A DNA stretch of 64,000 bases, from NCBI GenBank assembly GCA_026120185.1, contig JANUWF010001783.1:5425001-5489000 (forward strand). Direction: 5' to 3'. Below are positions 10,912-21,616 of this stretch, piece by piece. Position numbers and translations under genes: made by a program. This stretch comes from Voacanga thouarsii. Its lineage: Eukaryota; Streptophyta; Magnoliopsida; Gentianales; Apocynaceae. Below the pieces are notes generated by a model. The model was given only the letters and a program-made list of their open reading frames with translations, ran no database searches and was not told where the DNA came from. The stretch's first letter is position 1, and each line of letters begins with the position of its first letter.

Positions 10912-12279
10912 GCTAAAATTCCAGAATTTTTCCAGCTTACCTATTCAATGCAAGGACCGATTTCTTCATCAATCATCTTCATATTTTTGGCCACCTTGCA
11001 GCTATGGACAAAACACCATGCCTTCTTCATCTACCATGGCCATTAGAGCTCCATTAACACACCTCAAAACACTCATATCTTTACTCCATTCGAAACTTTT
11101 TAAACTTTAAAAATTAAATTTTAGATTTTCCTCCATTAAACTCTCACTTAGCTAGATGATTAAACCATAAATTCTCTTCTCTTGTATAGCCATTTTTGGT
11201 CAGCTATAAAGCTGAAACAATCCTTCATTTCATGATCAAATCATTACTAGTCTAGCTATCCACCATTGAAGGAAAAAAAAACCTTCAAGAAGAAAACACC
11301 ATTACCCAATCTTCTACCTCAAACATCTCCACATTTTCCTCAATTTGAAATTTGAAATAGCTGAACCTCTATTTCTTCCCCTAGGATAACCGAAACTCCT
11401 CCTTTAGCTAAGCCATTCGGCCATCATTCACTAGACACACACAAATTATTTTCTCTCAATTTTCTCTCAAGAACACTAAGAACATACACTAAGCTTCTCC
11501 AACCTTCAATCACCTCTATTCCTCCCAAATCACTCCAAACTCTCAAACCAACTAGGATTCAATCTATACTCACCATAGGCCACTCCATGACACGAAATTC
11601 ACAAAAGTTGATCTTCTACTCAAATCAAATGTACCTTTTGTTCAAGAACTAGAAGGACATCAAGAAGGTAAGTTCGAACACCTTGGTCCTTCTTCACCTC
11701 TTCATCACCATTTCATTATCATCTTAACCTCTCTCTCTCTCTTTCTATCTCTCTTGGCTGAACCCTTTTGTGGCCAATCTTGAACAACTTTAATCAAGGA
11801 AGAACTCCTCAAACACCCAAGGATCTTCATTGGACAAGGGGATATCTTCAACTAACGATTATCAAAATAAGTATTTCTTTCATGACCTTCTCCTTAAATT
11901 TTCAAACTCAAAGCGTTTAGATGATCGATTTAATGAGTTGATCCAATAGGATTGGGTTGGAGATATGTATGTGGGTGAAGGGAATGATATTAAAACATGA
12001 ATATTGAGGCTTAGGAACTATTGTTGGATTATGCTTAGAGATTATTATATGTTCATTATAATAGAAGGTTTTGTGTCTCTAGTATGGATGTTTTGATGTA
12101 TGATAGACATTATACCACATTATTTGATTATGCCTTCATGATATTATTTTTATCAATAAATCCCTTGATAATATTATTGCTAGTGGAATATCACCCTTGT
12201 TCTGATTACAAGCCTATTTTTGATAAATCAACATGCTATTTATTAAATATATGTATGTATGAATATATATAAATTTTTG

Positions 12280-12740
12280 TACTAGTATTTCACTATGGTT
12301 ATTAAAAATTATTGTTAGAACTACTTTTATTATTAGTAGTATTATTGTTACTATCGTTATTGTTAATAATATTATTATTATTATCATGGGTTAATTTAAT
12401 TTATTGATTTCGAACAACAGTAAATATTTTTTAGATTAATAATTACTTAAAATATAATTATTTTATTAGATAAATAAATAGTAATAATTTTTATTAAGCA
12501 TTACTAAATATAAATAATATAATATAGGAATTAATTAATATAATATTATTTATAATAATAATTATTATTATAAATTATTATCAAAATAATTTATTTATTT
12601 TTAATATTATTTGCTATATATTATTAGATATTATTTATTATTAATATTACTTATTATTTATTATTTGTTAATAAATATTTTAATATTATAATTTATTATT
12701 TATAGCACCTATTTATTTTAACATATCAAATTAATTTTAA
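12280..12740. repeat. AT-rich block of the E1 LTR
   Basis: It is almost pure A and T, made of short ATT/TAA-type words. The same block is at 30290-30790 in E5, 42480-43080 in E10 (inverted) and around 49980-50290 in E11 (inverted), so it is part of the LTR family. No coding capacity. Confidence 0.7.
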
Positions 12741-14022
12741 TCTATAAAATACTTTATCGATTAATGTTAAAGCTTGAAATATTGTTGTCATAACTAGATG
12801 TTGTTGTAACTAGTTGAGGCTAAGCATATTAGGCTAAGAGTTACCTATTTAAGTAAGTGTTGTCGGGATATTGGGACTTACGCCCTATATGCACCCCAGG
12901 CGGGATTAGATTGCCTTGAACTATCTTGGAAGGTTGTTGTACCCAGGAAAAGCAAGAGATCAGGAAAGTCCTTGCATAAAGCTGTTTGAATATCAAAGTC
13001 ACCTTAGCAAGTCAAACATGATGTATACGGGAAAATGTACTATAGATGCAATTATGGACCAATTTTCCTTTTCTTTTCTAGTCAATCAAACAATTTCAAG
13101 TTGAACAAGCAATTTTACACCAAACGCTAAACTTTTTCTAAAAACCAACTTTGACAAGAATTTTGTAAACCATAATTACTATTTCAAAGAAAACACACTA
13201 GATGACCCTTCTTTTTCCAAAAAGGACAAATACAATGTTGAGTACTCAATAAGGGTAGATTACTAAAACTAGTCTTTGAAGGGCTAGGGTAAGTCTTTCA
13301 GTAGATGGCCACATTTGAGGGGTGAGTCCTTCTCGGATAGGATGTCAATCTTGTAGATCATACGGTCCGAGCTAGCAAGTACAGTCAAGGGGACTGTATA
13401 TTTTCGGAATGGATAACCAGTAAATTTGGATGTAGAGATGGAGAAGTATATCACCCGATAGGCCATATCCCTACATTGTGTTAGTATGCACAAAGTGTAG
13501 CATCTTGAACATTCTTTTGTCATGGTGCACAAGGTGTGGTGCCATGGCTCCTTCTTTTGAGTGGTTACTTTTATTGTATACATGTATAGCTTTTGAAAGG
13601 AAAACATCACTCCTTACTTGGAAAATTTATTTGAGACTTACCGGCACTTTATTTTTATAAAGATTTCTCAACTTGCATACATGAACTATTTTACCTAAAA
13701 CGCCTAAAACACACACGGGCTTACTGAGATTATTGTTTCACCATCTACCATACTTTCAGGTCGATCCTACTGTGAAGGTTATTGATTAAAGATTGCCTTT
13801 GTTTGAGGACTTATTTAATTTAATTTAATTTTCTTTTGAGAGACTCTAGCAGACATTTATTTATTTTGAGAATTGTTCATGTATTGTTTGGGTTGTAATA
13901 AGTTTAAATTTGGATTGTTTCTTTCCTTTCTTCTGTAAGTCCTAGATATAAAGACCCATTTGTCTTAAGGATGAGGCGACATCCCTAACCCTAATAAGGT
14001 ACGTAGGTAATGGGGTGTTACA

Positions 14023-15028
14023 TCCTGGAACTCATTTACAATTGGAATGTCATCAATCCGCGATTCTTGCTTCTTCTTCTCCACCACGCATGCTAAGTAT
14101 GCCTTACAACCTTTTTGTAGGTTCTTGCGAGCCCTAACCGCAGAGATCATCGGTATCGATCTCTTACCCATCACTCTCCTTTCGCTTCAAAAGTGGAGAA
14201 CAACTTTTTCCAGTAGAGCAATCCACCAAAGCGTGATTAGCTGCCAACCAGTCCAAACCCAAAATCACATCAAAATCAACCATATTTATCTGAATTAGGT
14301 TCGCATCAAGCTCCTCCTTACCAATAACTACCGAACATCCCCTACGCACCAAGTTAGAAACCAAAACTTTTACATTGGGTATTACTAATCTATATGAATC
14401 AGCTAAACAAATTGGGTTCGATTTTAATATCTTAGCAAACCTGCGGGATATAAACGAATGCGATACTCCACAATCAAATACGCTATAGTAGGCGCAGAAT
14501 TAATTAGGATAGTACCTGTCACAACATCCTCAGCTGTCTAAACCTTCTCCTATGTAAGAGCAAACACTCGAGCATTGGTTTTCTATTTCTGATCCCCTAC
14601 TCTGGATGGTTGCATGCTTCCTGTCACCTGAGTCGTGTAGCTGGCTCGGGGCACTGTCCAATCTTATGCCCCAATTTCCTACATCAAAAACAGCCTCTTG
14701 AAGCCCACCTACATTCTCCTAAATAATGCTTGCCAGATGGCATACTCTTTCCAGAGTGTGTTAGCATTAGAAGCTGTAGACCCCACTACACTAACTGTCG
14801 GTGCCCTTGATATAGTCGGCTTAACCTGACTGGGAAAAGCTCTCCCCTTTGTATCTAGCAGACCCATGGATACTTGCCCAAATCTCTTACCCATGGATAC
14901 CTATCCAAATCTCTAACCCTGGCTAAACCCCGGTCTAGCACTCTGCCCATAATTGACCACTAGTTTAGACCTTTGTCCCTGGTTAAACACTAATCTTAGT
15001 CTCTTCCAGTCCCTATCTATATCAGATC
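14023..15028 (-). pseudogene. E3 gag zinc knuckle and protease remnant
   Basis: Read on the minus strand this continues E3 gag after the E2 insertion. A zinc knuckle (near 14650-14700) has C-x2-C-x4-H-x4-C spacing with one stop inside (CF*CRKLGHKIGQC). The protease follows, with FDCGVSHSFISRRFAK replacing a D-S-G active site and then FDVILGLDWLAANHALVDC (near 14230-14290). A short tail KNLQKGCKAYLACVVEKKK runs into NEFQDV, where E1 is inserted. The rest of E3 pol must lie left of the window or be lost. Frameshifts and stops show it is dead. Confidence 0.85.
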
Positions 15029-16841
15029 TGTAACACCCCACTACCTATGTACCCAAATAGGCGGGATGTTACCCCGTCCAAAGGACTAAGGATTTTTATA
15101 ACGAGGGACAAAAGGAACGAAAATGACTAAATAAAATTCTCGATAATCTTATTACAACCAAAGTTAAAATCTATATAAGTCTGAGAATCAAAAACTAACA
15201 ATCATCTCTCAAAAGAAATACAAAACAGAACTAAATAAAACGAAGGTCATCTCTTATCTCTTCGACCATCTCAATAAAAGCACTCCCCTGAAAACATGAT
15301 GTAAAATAGTGTGAGATTGGCATCTCAGTAAGTCCCCTGTGTGTGAATGTCATAAACATTTCGTGCATGCAGGTTTATCAAAACCCAAAAATCATGTTTG
15401 CAAGATTTTTCATCAATAAACAATTATTCAAAAGAGCATTGCTCATCATATCCAAAGCAGTTCTCAATAAAGCATCATCTTATCATCATCTTATAAGATC
15501 ATTATGTAGGGATTAGCAATGATTCAAATAATAGTATAACAATCCATATCATGGTTATACTATGATAGCATCCCAATGTAACATTTCACCAATGAGCAGT
15601 GGGGGATCCTCCCACTAGGGTGAAATACTCCTCCATCTCTACACTCAACACACCAGTTGTCCAACCCGGATAAATAAAGTTCACATGGGCCCATATGCTA
15701 GCTCGGACCGGCCTGACTAAGTAGTACTGTCGCCTCTCCAAGTTGAGTTCATCTTCTGGAGGTGGCCTCCTGTCAGAAGACTCGCTCTAGCTCTTCAAGA
15801 CTAGCACTACTAGCCTACCCCCGCTGAGTACTCAACGCTCCCCATTTAGGAGCAGAATTATTTCCCTTATTTTCACAATCGTTGATTACCTTGTCTTTGT
15901 AAAACGTGGCTATTTACAATAAGTTTTCCAAAACGTTTAGTGATAAAGAAAAGAAATCATTTTTAGTTTAAAAGTGGATATTTGACAAACTCATTTAAAG
16001 AATAAAATGACCACATTCTCAAACCAAGTATCCAAATACTATAGTACAATTCATTATATTCAACCAACGTTCCAATCATCATGTCAATCTTCATATTGAC
16101 ACCATTTCAAATATCATTGCACAAAAATACTTGTAAACATGTAATATTTAGCAAAGTAATTATGCAGGAACTTACTTGAATATTCTCAATAATCAACCAA
16201 AAGTAATGCTTGATCTCTTTTTCACTTTCTTCCTTAATCAATGTTTCTAGAATTAGAAACCAGATATGAATTCACTCATCATTATGGCATGCATATAATC
16301 GAATCTCATCATCAATACAAGGACCTATAATAGTCATCTCAATTTTGGTGGTGATTGGAGTTGTGATGGTCGAAATCTTAGAAAGAAAAGGTGGCTGTAT
16401 TTTTCGTGTAGAAAAGAGATTTAGGGTTTGATTGGTGGCTATTTTGATTAAGAGTATAGGTTAGGTTTAGGTGTTTTGATATTTGGAAGGACTACACCTT
16501 GTTTTGGACTCTTGAACAAACAAGGGAAAAGTGGCAGCTTTTGTTCTTCTTGGTTTGGCTGAAACTGCGGTGAATAGAAGGAGTTTATGGCTATGCTCTA
16601 GGGTGCTAAAGTTGTCTAGATAAAGAGAGGAAAAGGAGAAAAGTATAAGCTGATTGTTGGTTCAGCTTTAGGCAGAAATAGGGGAAGAATACTTAAGGTC
16701 TTGTACTGTGATTTTTGCTTAAAACCAGAGGAAAATTTGAGAGTAAGAGAAGCTGAAATTTTTGTGAGTGCGTGTGGGACTGGTTTTTATTTAGCTTAGG
16801 AGAACTTTGAGAAATAAGAATGGAAAGGTTGCAAAAGTTGG

Positions 16842-16985
16842 GATTTAAACTTAAGTCTCCAATTATTAAACACCAAACTTCAACCACTACAACTCCAGCT
16901 TCAACCACTCCACTCAACTACAATAATTCTTATTTCAACCACTAAACCACAACAACTCTTATTTTAATTATTAAACCACAACAAT
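16842..16985 (-). other. tRNA-like module with multiplied A-box words in E2 LTR
   Basis: On the minus strand two perfect A-box matches, TGGTTTAGTGG (16939-16949) and TAGTTGAGTGG (16910-16920), and further partial ones, precede a near-B-box GTTTAAATC (16842-16850). This is the module found once per LTR in E1, E5 and E10, here with its 5' half repeated about every 30 bases. Confidence 0.5.
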
Positions 16986-17330
16986 TCTTGTTCCTTCTAT
17001 TAATACTCATAACAAAAGCTCAAATCCACTAAGAAACTAACAAATTAACTCCTACTTACTTACTCCATTTCCCTTCTAATAATACTCATCTAATAACTCG
17101 TAAAACAAAAGCTCAAGTCTACCAAGAAAATAACAAATTAACTCCCACTCACTCACTCCATTTCCCTTCTAATAATACTCATCTAATAATACTCATAAAA
17201 CAAAAGCTTAAGACCACCAAGAAACTAACAAATTAACTCTCACTCACTCACTCTATTTCCCTTCTAATAATACTCATAAAACAATAGCTCAAGTCCACCA
17301 AGAAACTAACAAATTAACTCCCACTCTTGT
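16985..17330. repeat. Tandem repeat, about 4 copies of 81-95 bases
   Basis: The word AACAAATTAACTC recurs at about 17039, 17132, 17227 and 17308, each preceded by a CCAAGAAACTA-like stretch and, upstream, CTTCTAATAATACTCAT. Unit lengths are 93, 95 and 81 bases. It lies near the 5' end of the E2 LTR. Confidence 0.85.
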
Positions 17331-17441
17331 TTAATCACATATATCTATGAAAATGGTTCAAGTTATCAAATTTCATATAAAATGTTATGCAATACATGAC
17401 TTTCCCCATATAATAAAAATGATGTTAAATGGGGTATTATA

Positions 17442-17454
17442 TTCTCTTCCCCTT
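17442..17454 (-). other. E2 polypurine tract
   Basis: The minus strand reads AAGGGGAAGAGAA directly before the LTR start. It is the plus-strand primer of E2. Confidence 0.85.
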
Positions 17455-17459
17455 AAGAG

Positions 17460-17720
17460 AATTTCACCATGAAATTCGGAGTGATGTACCTTTATAGCAA
17501 GTTCGGGTATTTCTTCTTCACCCATTCTTCTGTTTCTCATGTGGCATCCTGAGTACCATGATGATCCCACAAAATTTTCACTATAAGTATCTGCTTACTC
17601 CTCAATGCCTAAACACTCCGATCCAGAACCTTAATCAGTTTCTCCACGTAGCTCAAGTTAGGCTGTAGAAATAATGGCTCCTCGTTCAATACATGCTCCA
17701 GGTCAAGGTTGTATTTCTCG
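17460..17720 (-). pseudogene. E2 pol C-terminus (chromodomain-like tail)
   Basis: On the minus strand it reads EKYNLDLEHVLNEEP, then QPNLSYVEKLIKVLDRSV and further to ETEEWVKKKYPNL just before the PPT. This matches E1 pol from about 5555 to 5780. Stops replace Gln and Trp codons. It is cut off at its start by the inversion breakpoint near 17720. Confidence 0.85.
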
Positions 17721-17800
17721 TCCAGTGATCGAGAAGATTAGACCTGTAGCATATCGATTGGAGTTGCTAGAAGGGTTGGCAGGAATTCACAATGTGTTCC
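17721..17800 (+). pseudogene. Inverted 80-base piece of E2 pol
   Basis: The plus strand reads [20 protein letters not shown] then IHNVF, the block that should come just before EKYNLDLEHV on the other strand. E1 has the same order uninterrupted (about 5465-5550). So this piece is flipped in place. Its right edge meets the RT end WSDK, so RNase H and most of integrase (about 1.65 kb by comparison with E1) are missing at the same junction. Confidence 0.85.
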
Positions 17801-19346
17801 TTATCACTCCAGACATACAACATGTCCTTCCTTAGTAGTCGGGTCATCGGTGTAGCCAGCATAGAGAAGTTCTTGATGAACCGTCGGTAATATCCTGCCA
17901 ATCCAAGAAAACTCCTAATCTCAGTTACGTTCTCCATTTGTTTCCAATTAGAGACAACCTCGACTTTTGCTGGGTCCACCTAGATTCCCTCTCTAGATAG
18001 CACGTGACCAAGAAAGGCCACTGAATCTAACCAAAACTCGCATTTACTAAACTTGGCATATAGTTTATGCTCCCTCAATTTTTCCAGTACCAACTTCAAA
18101 TGCTCTACATGCTCCTCGGGACTTGTAGAGTAGATCAAAATATCGTCTAAAAACACCACTACGAACTTATCCAAGTATGGCTGAAAAACTCCGTGCATAA
18201 GATCCATGAAAATAGCGGGTGCATTAGTGACTCCAAACGGCATCACTACAAACTCGAATTGCCCATATCTAGTGTTGAAGGCTGTTTTGGGAATATCCTC
18301 CTCCTTGATTCGCATTGGTAATAACCTTGTCGGAGGTCTAATGTGGAGAAGTAACAAGAGCCTTGCAACTGATCGAACAACTCATCAATTAGAGGCAAGG
18401 GGTACTTGTTCTTGATCATGAGGTTATTCAATCCTCTATAGTCTATACACAACCTCAGCGTCCCATCTTTCTTCTTTACGAACAAGACCGGGGCTCCCCA
18501 AGGTGACGTACTGGGTCTGATATACCCTTGCTTAACCAACTCCTCCAGCTATTCCTTCAATTCCTTTAATTCCGCAGGCGCCATCCGATAGGGAGTCTTC
18601 GATACCGACTCAGCTCCAAGAACTAGATCGATAGTGAACTCAACTTCTCGTGATGGTGGAAGAGAAGTGAGCTCAGCCAAAAATACATCTGCGAAGTCCT
18701 TCACCACCTCGGTGCTTTCTAAAGTACACTGATCCTTTGGCTTAGTGATTAAGTAAGCCAAATACCCTACACAACCCTTCTTCAGCATCTTCCGGGCCTT
18801 TATTTCTGCTATCTGGAATTTCAACTCTTTTACTTTCTTTCCGCTAAACTCTAATACGTCACATCCGGATCTAACGAACTGCACTGTCTTGACCTTGCAA
18901 TCCACTCTTGCTCCATGTTTCTCTAACCAATCCATACCCAGAATGAGATCGTAGTCGTCGATAGGTAAGATTATGAGGTCTGCCTTTAAATTCTCCTTCC
19001 CGACCATAATATCACACCCTTGCACTACCCTACTCTCATCTCTCTGCCTCCCCAAAGGGGTGCTCATTAACATGGTATAAGGCATTTCTACTTCGTTCCA
19101 ACCCAAATGGCATGCACACTTATCGTTCACATATGAATGGGTCGATCCAGGGTCTATTAAAATAGAAATAGTTTGACCTTGAACAAAAAGCGTACCTTCA
19201 ACCACTGCCGAATCGGCTCCAACCTCTTCCTGGTTCAAAGTGATGACCTTAGCGTTCACTTGAGGTTTTTGGCCTTCTCCTTCAGTTGTCCTAACGGGTG
19301 CTCCTTTGTTTGCCCCAACTGGTTGAGTTGAAGCTCCTTGCCCCAT
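17801..19346 (-). pseudogene. E2 protease and reverse transcriptase
   Basis: This is the best preserved pol segment of the window. The 18549-19346 frame is 265 codons: protease with an intact LIDPGSTHSY active site and DLILGMDWLEKHGARVDC, then the linker KMLKKGCVGYLAY and DFADVFLAELTSLPPSREVEF leading into RT. RT continues with [58 protein letters not shown], the catalytic [10 protein letters not shown] and [15 protein letters not shown]. The RT then stops at [13 protein letters not shown], where it joins the inverted piece. A stop near 18547 and a one-base shift near 18300 break the frame. Confidence 0.92.
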
Positions 19347-20378
19347 CTTAAGTAGTTTAGGGCAGTTATTCCTCAGATGGTTTGGATCTCCACAGTTGAA
19401 ACATCTTCTTGATACTCCCTTGGACCATCAATCCCTTTCAGCATGGCCTCATCTCCCACAGTTCTGACACATCAGTACATTCGTCATAGGATCGGGTGGG
19501 ACTGTCCTTAGTTGCTTCCCCTTGTTTTTCCACTGCATCAGACCAGCGGGTCACTTGTTAATCGAAGGTCTTATTGGTGGGCGACTTGGTTGGAATAGCC
19601 GGTTCCTATCCTCATTCTCCGTCCAGGTCGCTGCGTCAACTGCAGCTGTATATGTCACCGGTGGAGATGGAGCCAGTGCTTTCCTCAGATCCTGCCTGAG
19701 ACCTTTCACAAATTGCTGCGTCCATTTCTACTCGATATCCACCAAACATGTGTAGTACTTAGACAGTTGTGTAAATCGTGCAGCATACTAGGCCACGGTC
19801 ATTCCTCCTTGCTTAAGGGTTTGGAACTCATCCTCCCTCTTCTCCATTATCCATTGTGGAATGTACTCTGGTCTAAAAGCCTCAACAAAGTTCTCCCATA
19901 CCCAGTCATAATCTTCCCTCTCCCAGTCCTCCTGGATTCGTTGCCACCAAGCTCGGGCAGGTCCTCTCAACCTGAATGCAGCAAACTTCACCATCCTTTT
20001 CTCGGTATATTGAAGCATCGCAAAAATATCCTCCATCTGTTCAATCTACTGCTCTGCATTCTCGTCCTGTTTTGCTTCTCCTTGGAATGTTGGAGGTTGG
20101 AATTTCAAGAAACGTTCTAGTGCCTCATCTTCACCCTTAGGTGCTTTCTTATCCACCTGGTCCACCTTCTCAGTCAAATGTTGAAGAATGGCAACCATTT
20201 TGTTAAAGGCTTGCCCCATTGTCACTTCTCTGGACCCTCCTGATGTTAACTCATGCTCCTGCTCGAAATCCTCCTCTACCTCTAGTGTGGATCGCTACGC
20301 CTGCTTAGACTCGGGAGTCGATGACTCACTCTCCTGAGTAGCCCTACCTTGTCCTGCAGCTCTACGTCTTAGTGCCAT
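19347..20378 (-). pseudogene. gag: E2 gag with two zinc knuckles
   Basis: ATG at 20378 gives MALRRRAAGQGRATQESESS, then coiled, charged sequence, EALERFLKFQPPTFQGEA, and the capsid block KFAAFRLRGPARAWWQRIQE followed by EAFRPEYIPQW and DEFQTLKQGGMTVA. Then ELRKALAP-like DLRKALAPSPPVTYTAAVD. Two zinc knuckles lie near 19360-19460: CQNCGR*GHAERD* (last Cys lost) and CFNCGDPNHLRNNC (intact). Stops are few and sit at Gln or Trp codons. Gag continues in the same frame into the protease, as expected of a single Gag-Pol frame. Confidence 0.9.
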
Positions 20379-20392
20379 CTATTTACACCCAT

Positions 20393-20462
20393 GTCATATA
20401 AAATGTTATGCAATACATGACTTTTCCCGTATAATAAAGATGATGTTAAACAGGGTATTACA
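20393..20462 (-). repeat. E2 5' LTR remnant (70 bases)
   Basis: It matches the first 70 bases of the 3' LTR (17370-17441) and is bounded by the AGATC duplication. It is joined about 15 bases from the gag ATG. The rest of the LTR and the PBS are deleted. Confidence 0.88.
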
Positions 20463-21415
20463 AGATCTCCTAAACTCCGCTTCAATGTCCAGACTCCTTG
20501 ATAATCTTACTTATAAGTACTGGGTCTGATTGCAGATAACCTTCTATGAATCCTGGTTAGCAGCCCATGCACGAAACGGTTGGTCCTTGAAGTAAGATCC
20601 CGAGTAACTGCAGGTACATATTTGCCCAATGAAATGAACTTGAGTATGTAATCAGTCACACTCATCTATTCTATCTACACCAACTCAAAGAACTGATTTT
20701 TCATCTTGATCTTGAATGTGTTAAGGAAGTACTGCTCCATAAATATTTCTTTGAACTTCTCCCATTTGAATGGCTCATCTTCTTGGTGGTAAATAGGCTT
20801 CACCCCCTTCCACCATCTCAGTGCCTCCCCAATCAAGAATGGAATAGCTACCTTCGATTTGACTTCCTTAAAGACCTCTATAGTCTCAAAATGGTGCTCC
20901 AATTCCTTAATCCATAACACTATTCTCTCGGGCCCTCCTAAACCATTGAATGTCGAAAGCCCCATCTTCTTCATCCTTTCGTAAAGTGATCGAGCTCTGG
21001 AGTCATTCCTCTGATACCTACACTCCTAGTCCCGTTGTAACTGCTGCTACTCTGCCTACAACTTGAGCTGCTCTTGCTGAACTACGATCTGCTCTTGCTA
21101 TAGCAATAGCTGACTCTGCATCGCTTGAGCCACCATAGCTAATACAGTAGGCATATCTATCGGTGCACTAGGTCCAGGCATGGCTGTGACTGGTGGTACC
21201 GTTATAGTAGCTGGTGGCACAAACGGTGGAGGTAAGGGCAGTTTGACCCCAACAGAATGATCTCCTGACCCACGCAGTGCTGACACAGTAGCGGATGAAC
21301 TCTGACCTATGTTAGCCAGACTAGTCTACCCTCGTGGTTGTATAGTCTCTAGTCTATCCATGTCATTATCTCCCCCACCCTCATGAGCAGTCCTCCTTGT
21401 AACACGTGCCAACAT
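20463..21415 (-). pseudogene. gag: E3 gag, N-terminal two thirds
   Basis: ATG at 21415 gives MLARVTRRTAHEGG, a Pro/Val/Ala-rich segment (PPPFVPPATITVPPVTAMPG), Gln-rich sequence with stops at Gln codons, then the capsid: MKKMGLSTFNGLGGPERIVL, WIKELEHHFETIE, AIPFLIGEALRWWKGV, EIFMEQYFLNTFK and, after stops, YVPAVTRDL. It is a gypsy chromovirus-type Gag but clearly different from that of E1 and E2. It is cut at 20463 by E2 and resumes at 15028. Confidence 0.87.
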
Positions 21416-21600
21416 AAAAACGCCACTCGCATGCTAAAGTGACAAAAGAAAAAGAAAATAATTTACTAAACAATCAATATCCCTAAAGAATAATGTAAAT
21501 ACTACTTATGCTACTATCTTCCTTAAATTTAAACTTATAGGTTATCACTCAGTTTCATATTTATTGCCCTACGTTTCAGCCTAAAAAGCATAACCTTTGC

Positions 21601-21611
21601 CTCTGATACCA
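21601..21611 (-). promoter_or_regulatory. E3 primer binding site (Met-tRNA type)
   Basis: The minus strand reads TGGTATCAGAG five bases after the LTR end CATGACA. A 5' untranslated stretch of about 185 bases separates it from the gag ATG. Confidence 0.85.
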
Positions 21612-21616
21612 CTCAA

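Larger units (their letters stand above)
1..14022 (+). mobile_element. E1: Ty3/gypsy chromovirus (Tekay/Del type), 5' end outside window
   Basis: The order is a partial 5' LTR, a Met-type PBS, leader ORF, gag, protease, RT-RNase H, integrase with a chromodomain-like tail, a PPT, and a 3' LTR ending GGTGTTACA. That order, the pol motifs and the very long LTR fit Tekay/Del chromoviruses. The 3' LTR is interrupted by C1 at 6909-10911. The two LTR ends (1-458 and 13571-14022) differ at roughly one base in eight by eye, so the insertion is old. Every coding region has stops. E1 is inserted in the protease region of E3, which runs on the other strand from 14023. Confidence 0.9.
5826..14022 (+). repeat. 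E1 3' LTR (about 4.2 kb), interrupted by C1
   Basis: It starts TGTGAAACCCC after the PPT and ends GGGGTGTTACA. Without C1 and its duplicated target it is about 4.19 kb. The left part (5826-6908) and right part (10912-14022) are colinear with solo LTRs E5 and E10. It contains a tRNA-like module near 6070, a pyrimidine-rich transcript-like region around 11000-11800, a very AT-rich block (12280-12740), a diverged GC-richer block (12880-13560) and a conserved terminal 450 bases. Small ORFs within it match no known protein. Confidence 0.88.
15029..17441 (-). repeat. E2 3' LTR (2413 bp)
   Basis: On the minus strand it starts TATAATACCCC after the PPT and ends GGTGTTACA. Its first 70 bases match 20393-20462. 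It carries a ~90-base tandem array and a tRNA-like module with repeated A-box words. ORFs in it, such as one at 16693-16917, look like chance frames. Confidence 0.88.
15029..20462 (-). mobile_element. E2: Tekay-type gypsy element with target duplication AGATC
   Basis: Both ends are bounded by AGATC (15024-15028 and 20463-20467), a perfect 5-base duplication. On the minus strand the order is a 70-base remnant of the 5' LTR, gag, protease, RT, a small inverted pol piece, the pol C-terminus, a PPT and a 3' LTR. It lies inside E3 gag. The LTR terminus TGTAACACCCC on the plus strand is shared with E1, E5, E10 and E11, so these are related, but the other LTR end differs. Confidence 0.93.

Noticed and set aside
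16985..17330. CRISPR-like array
   Set aside because: The units are contiguous diverged tandem repeats without constant repeats and unique spacers, inside a plant LTR.
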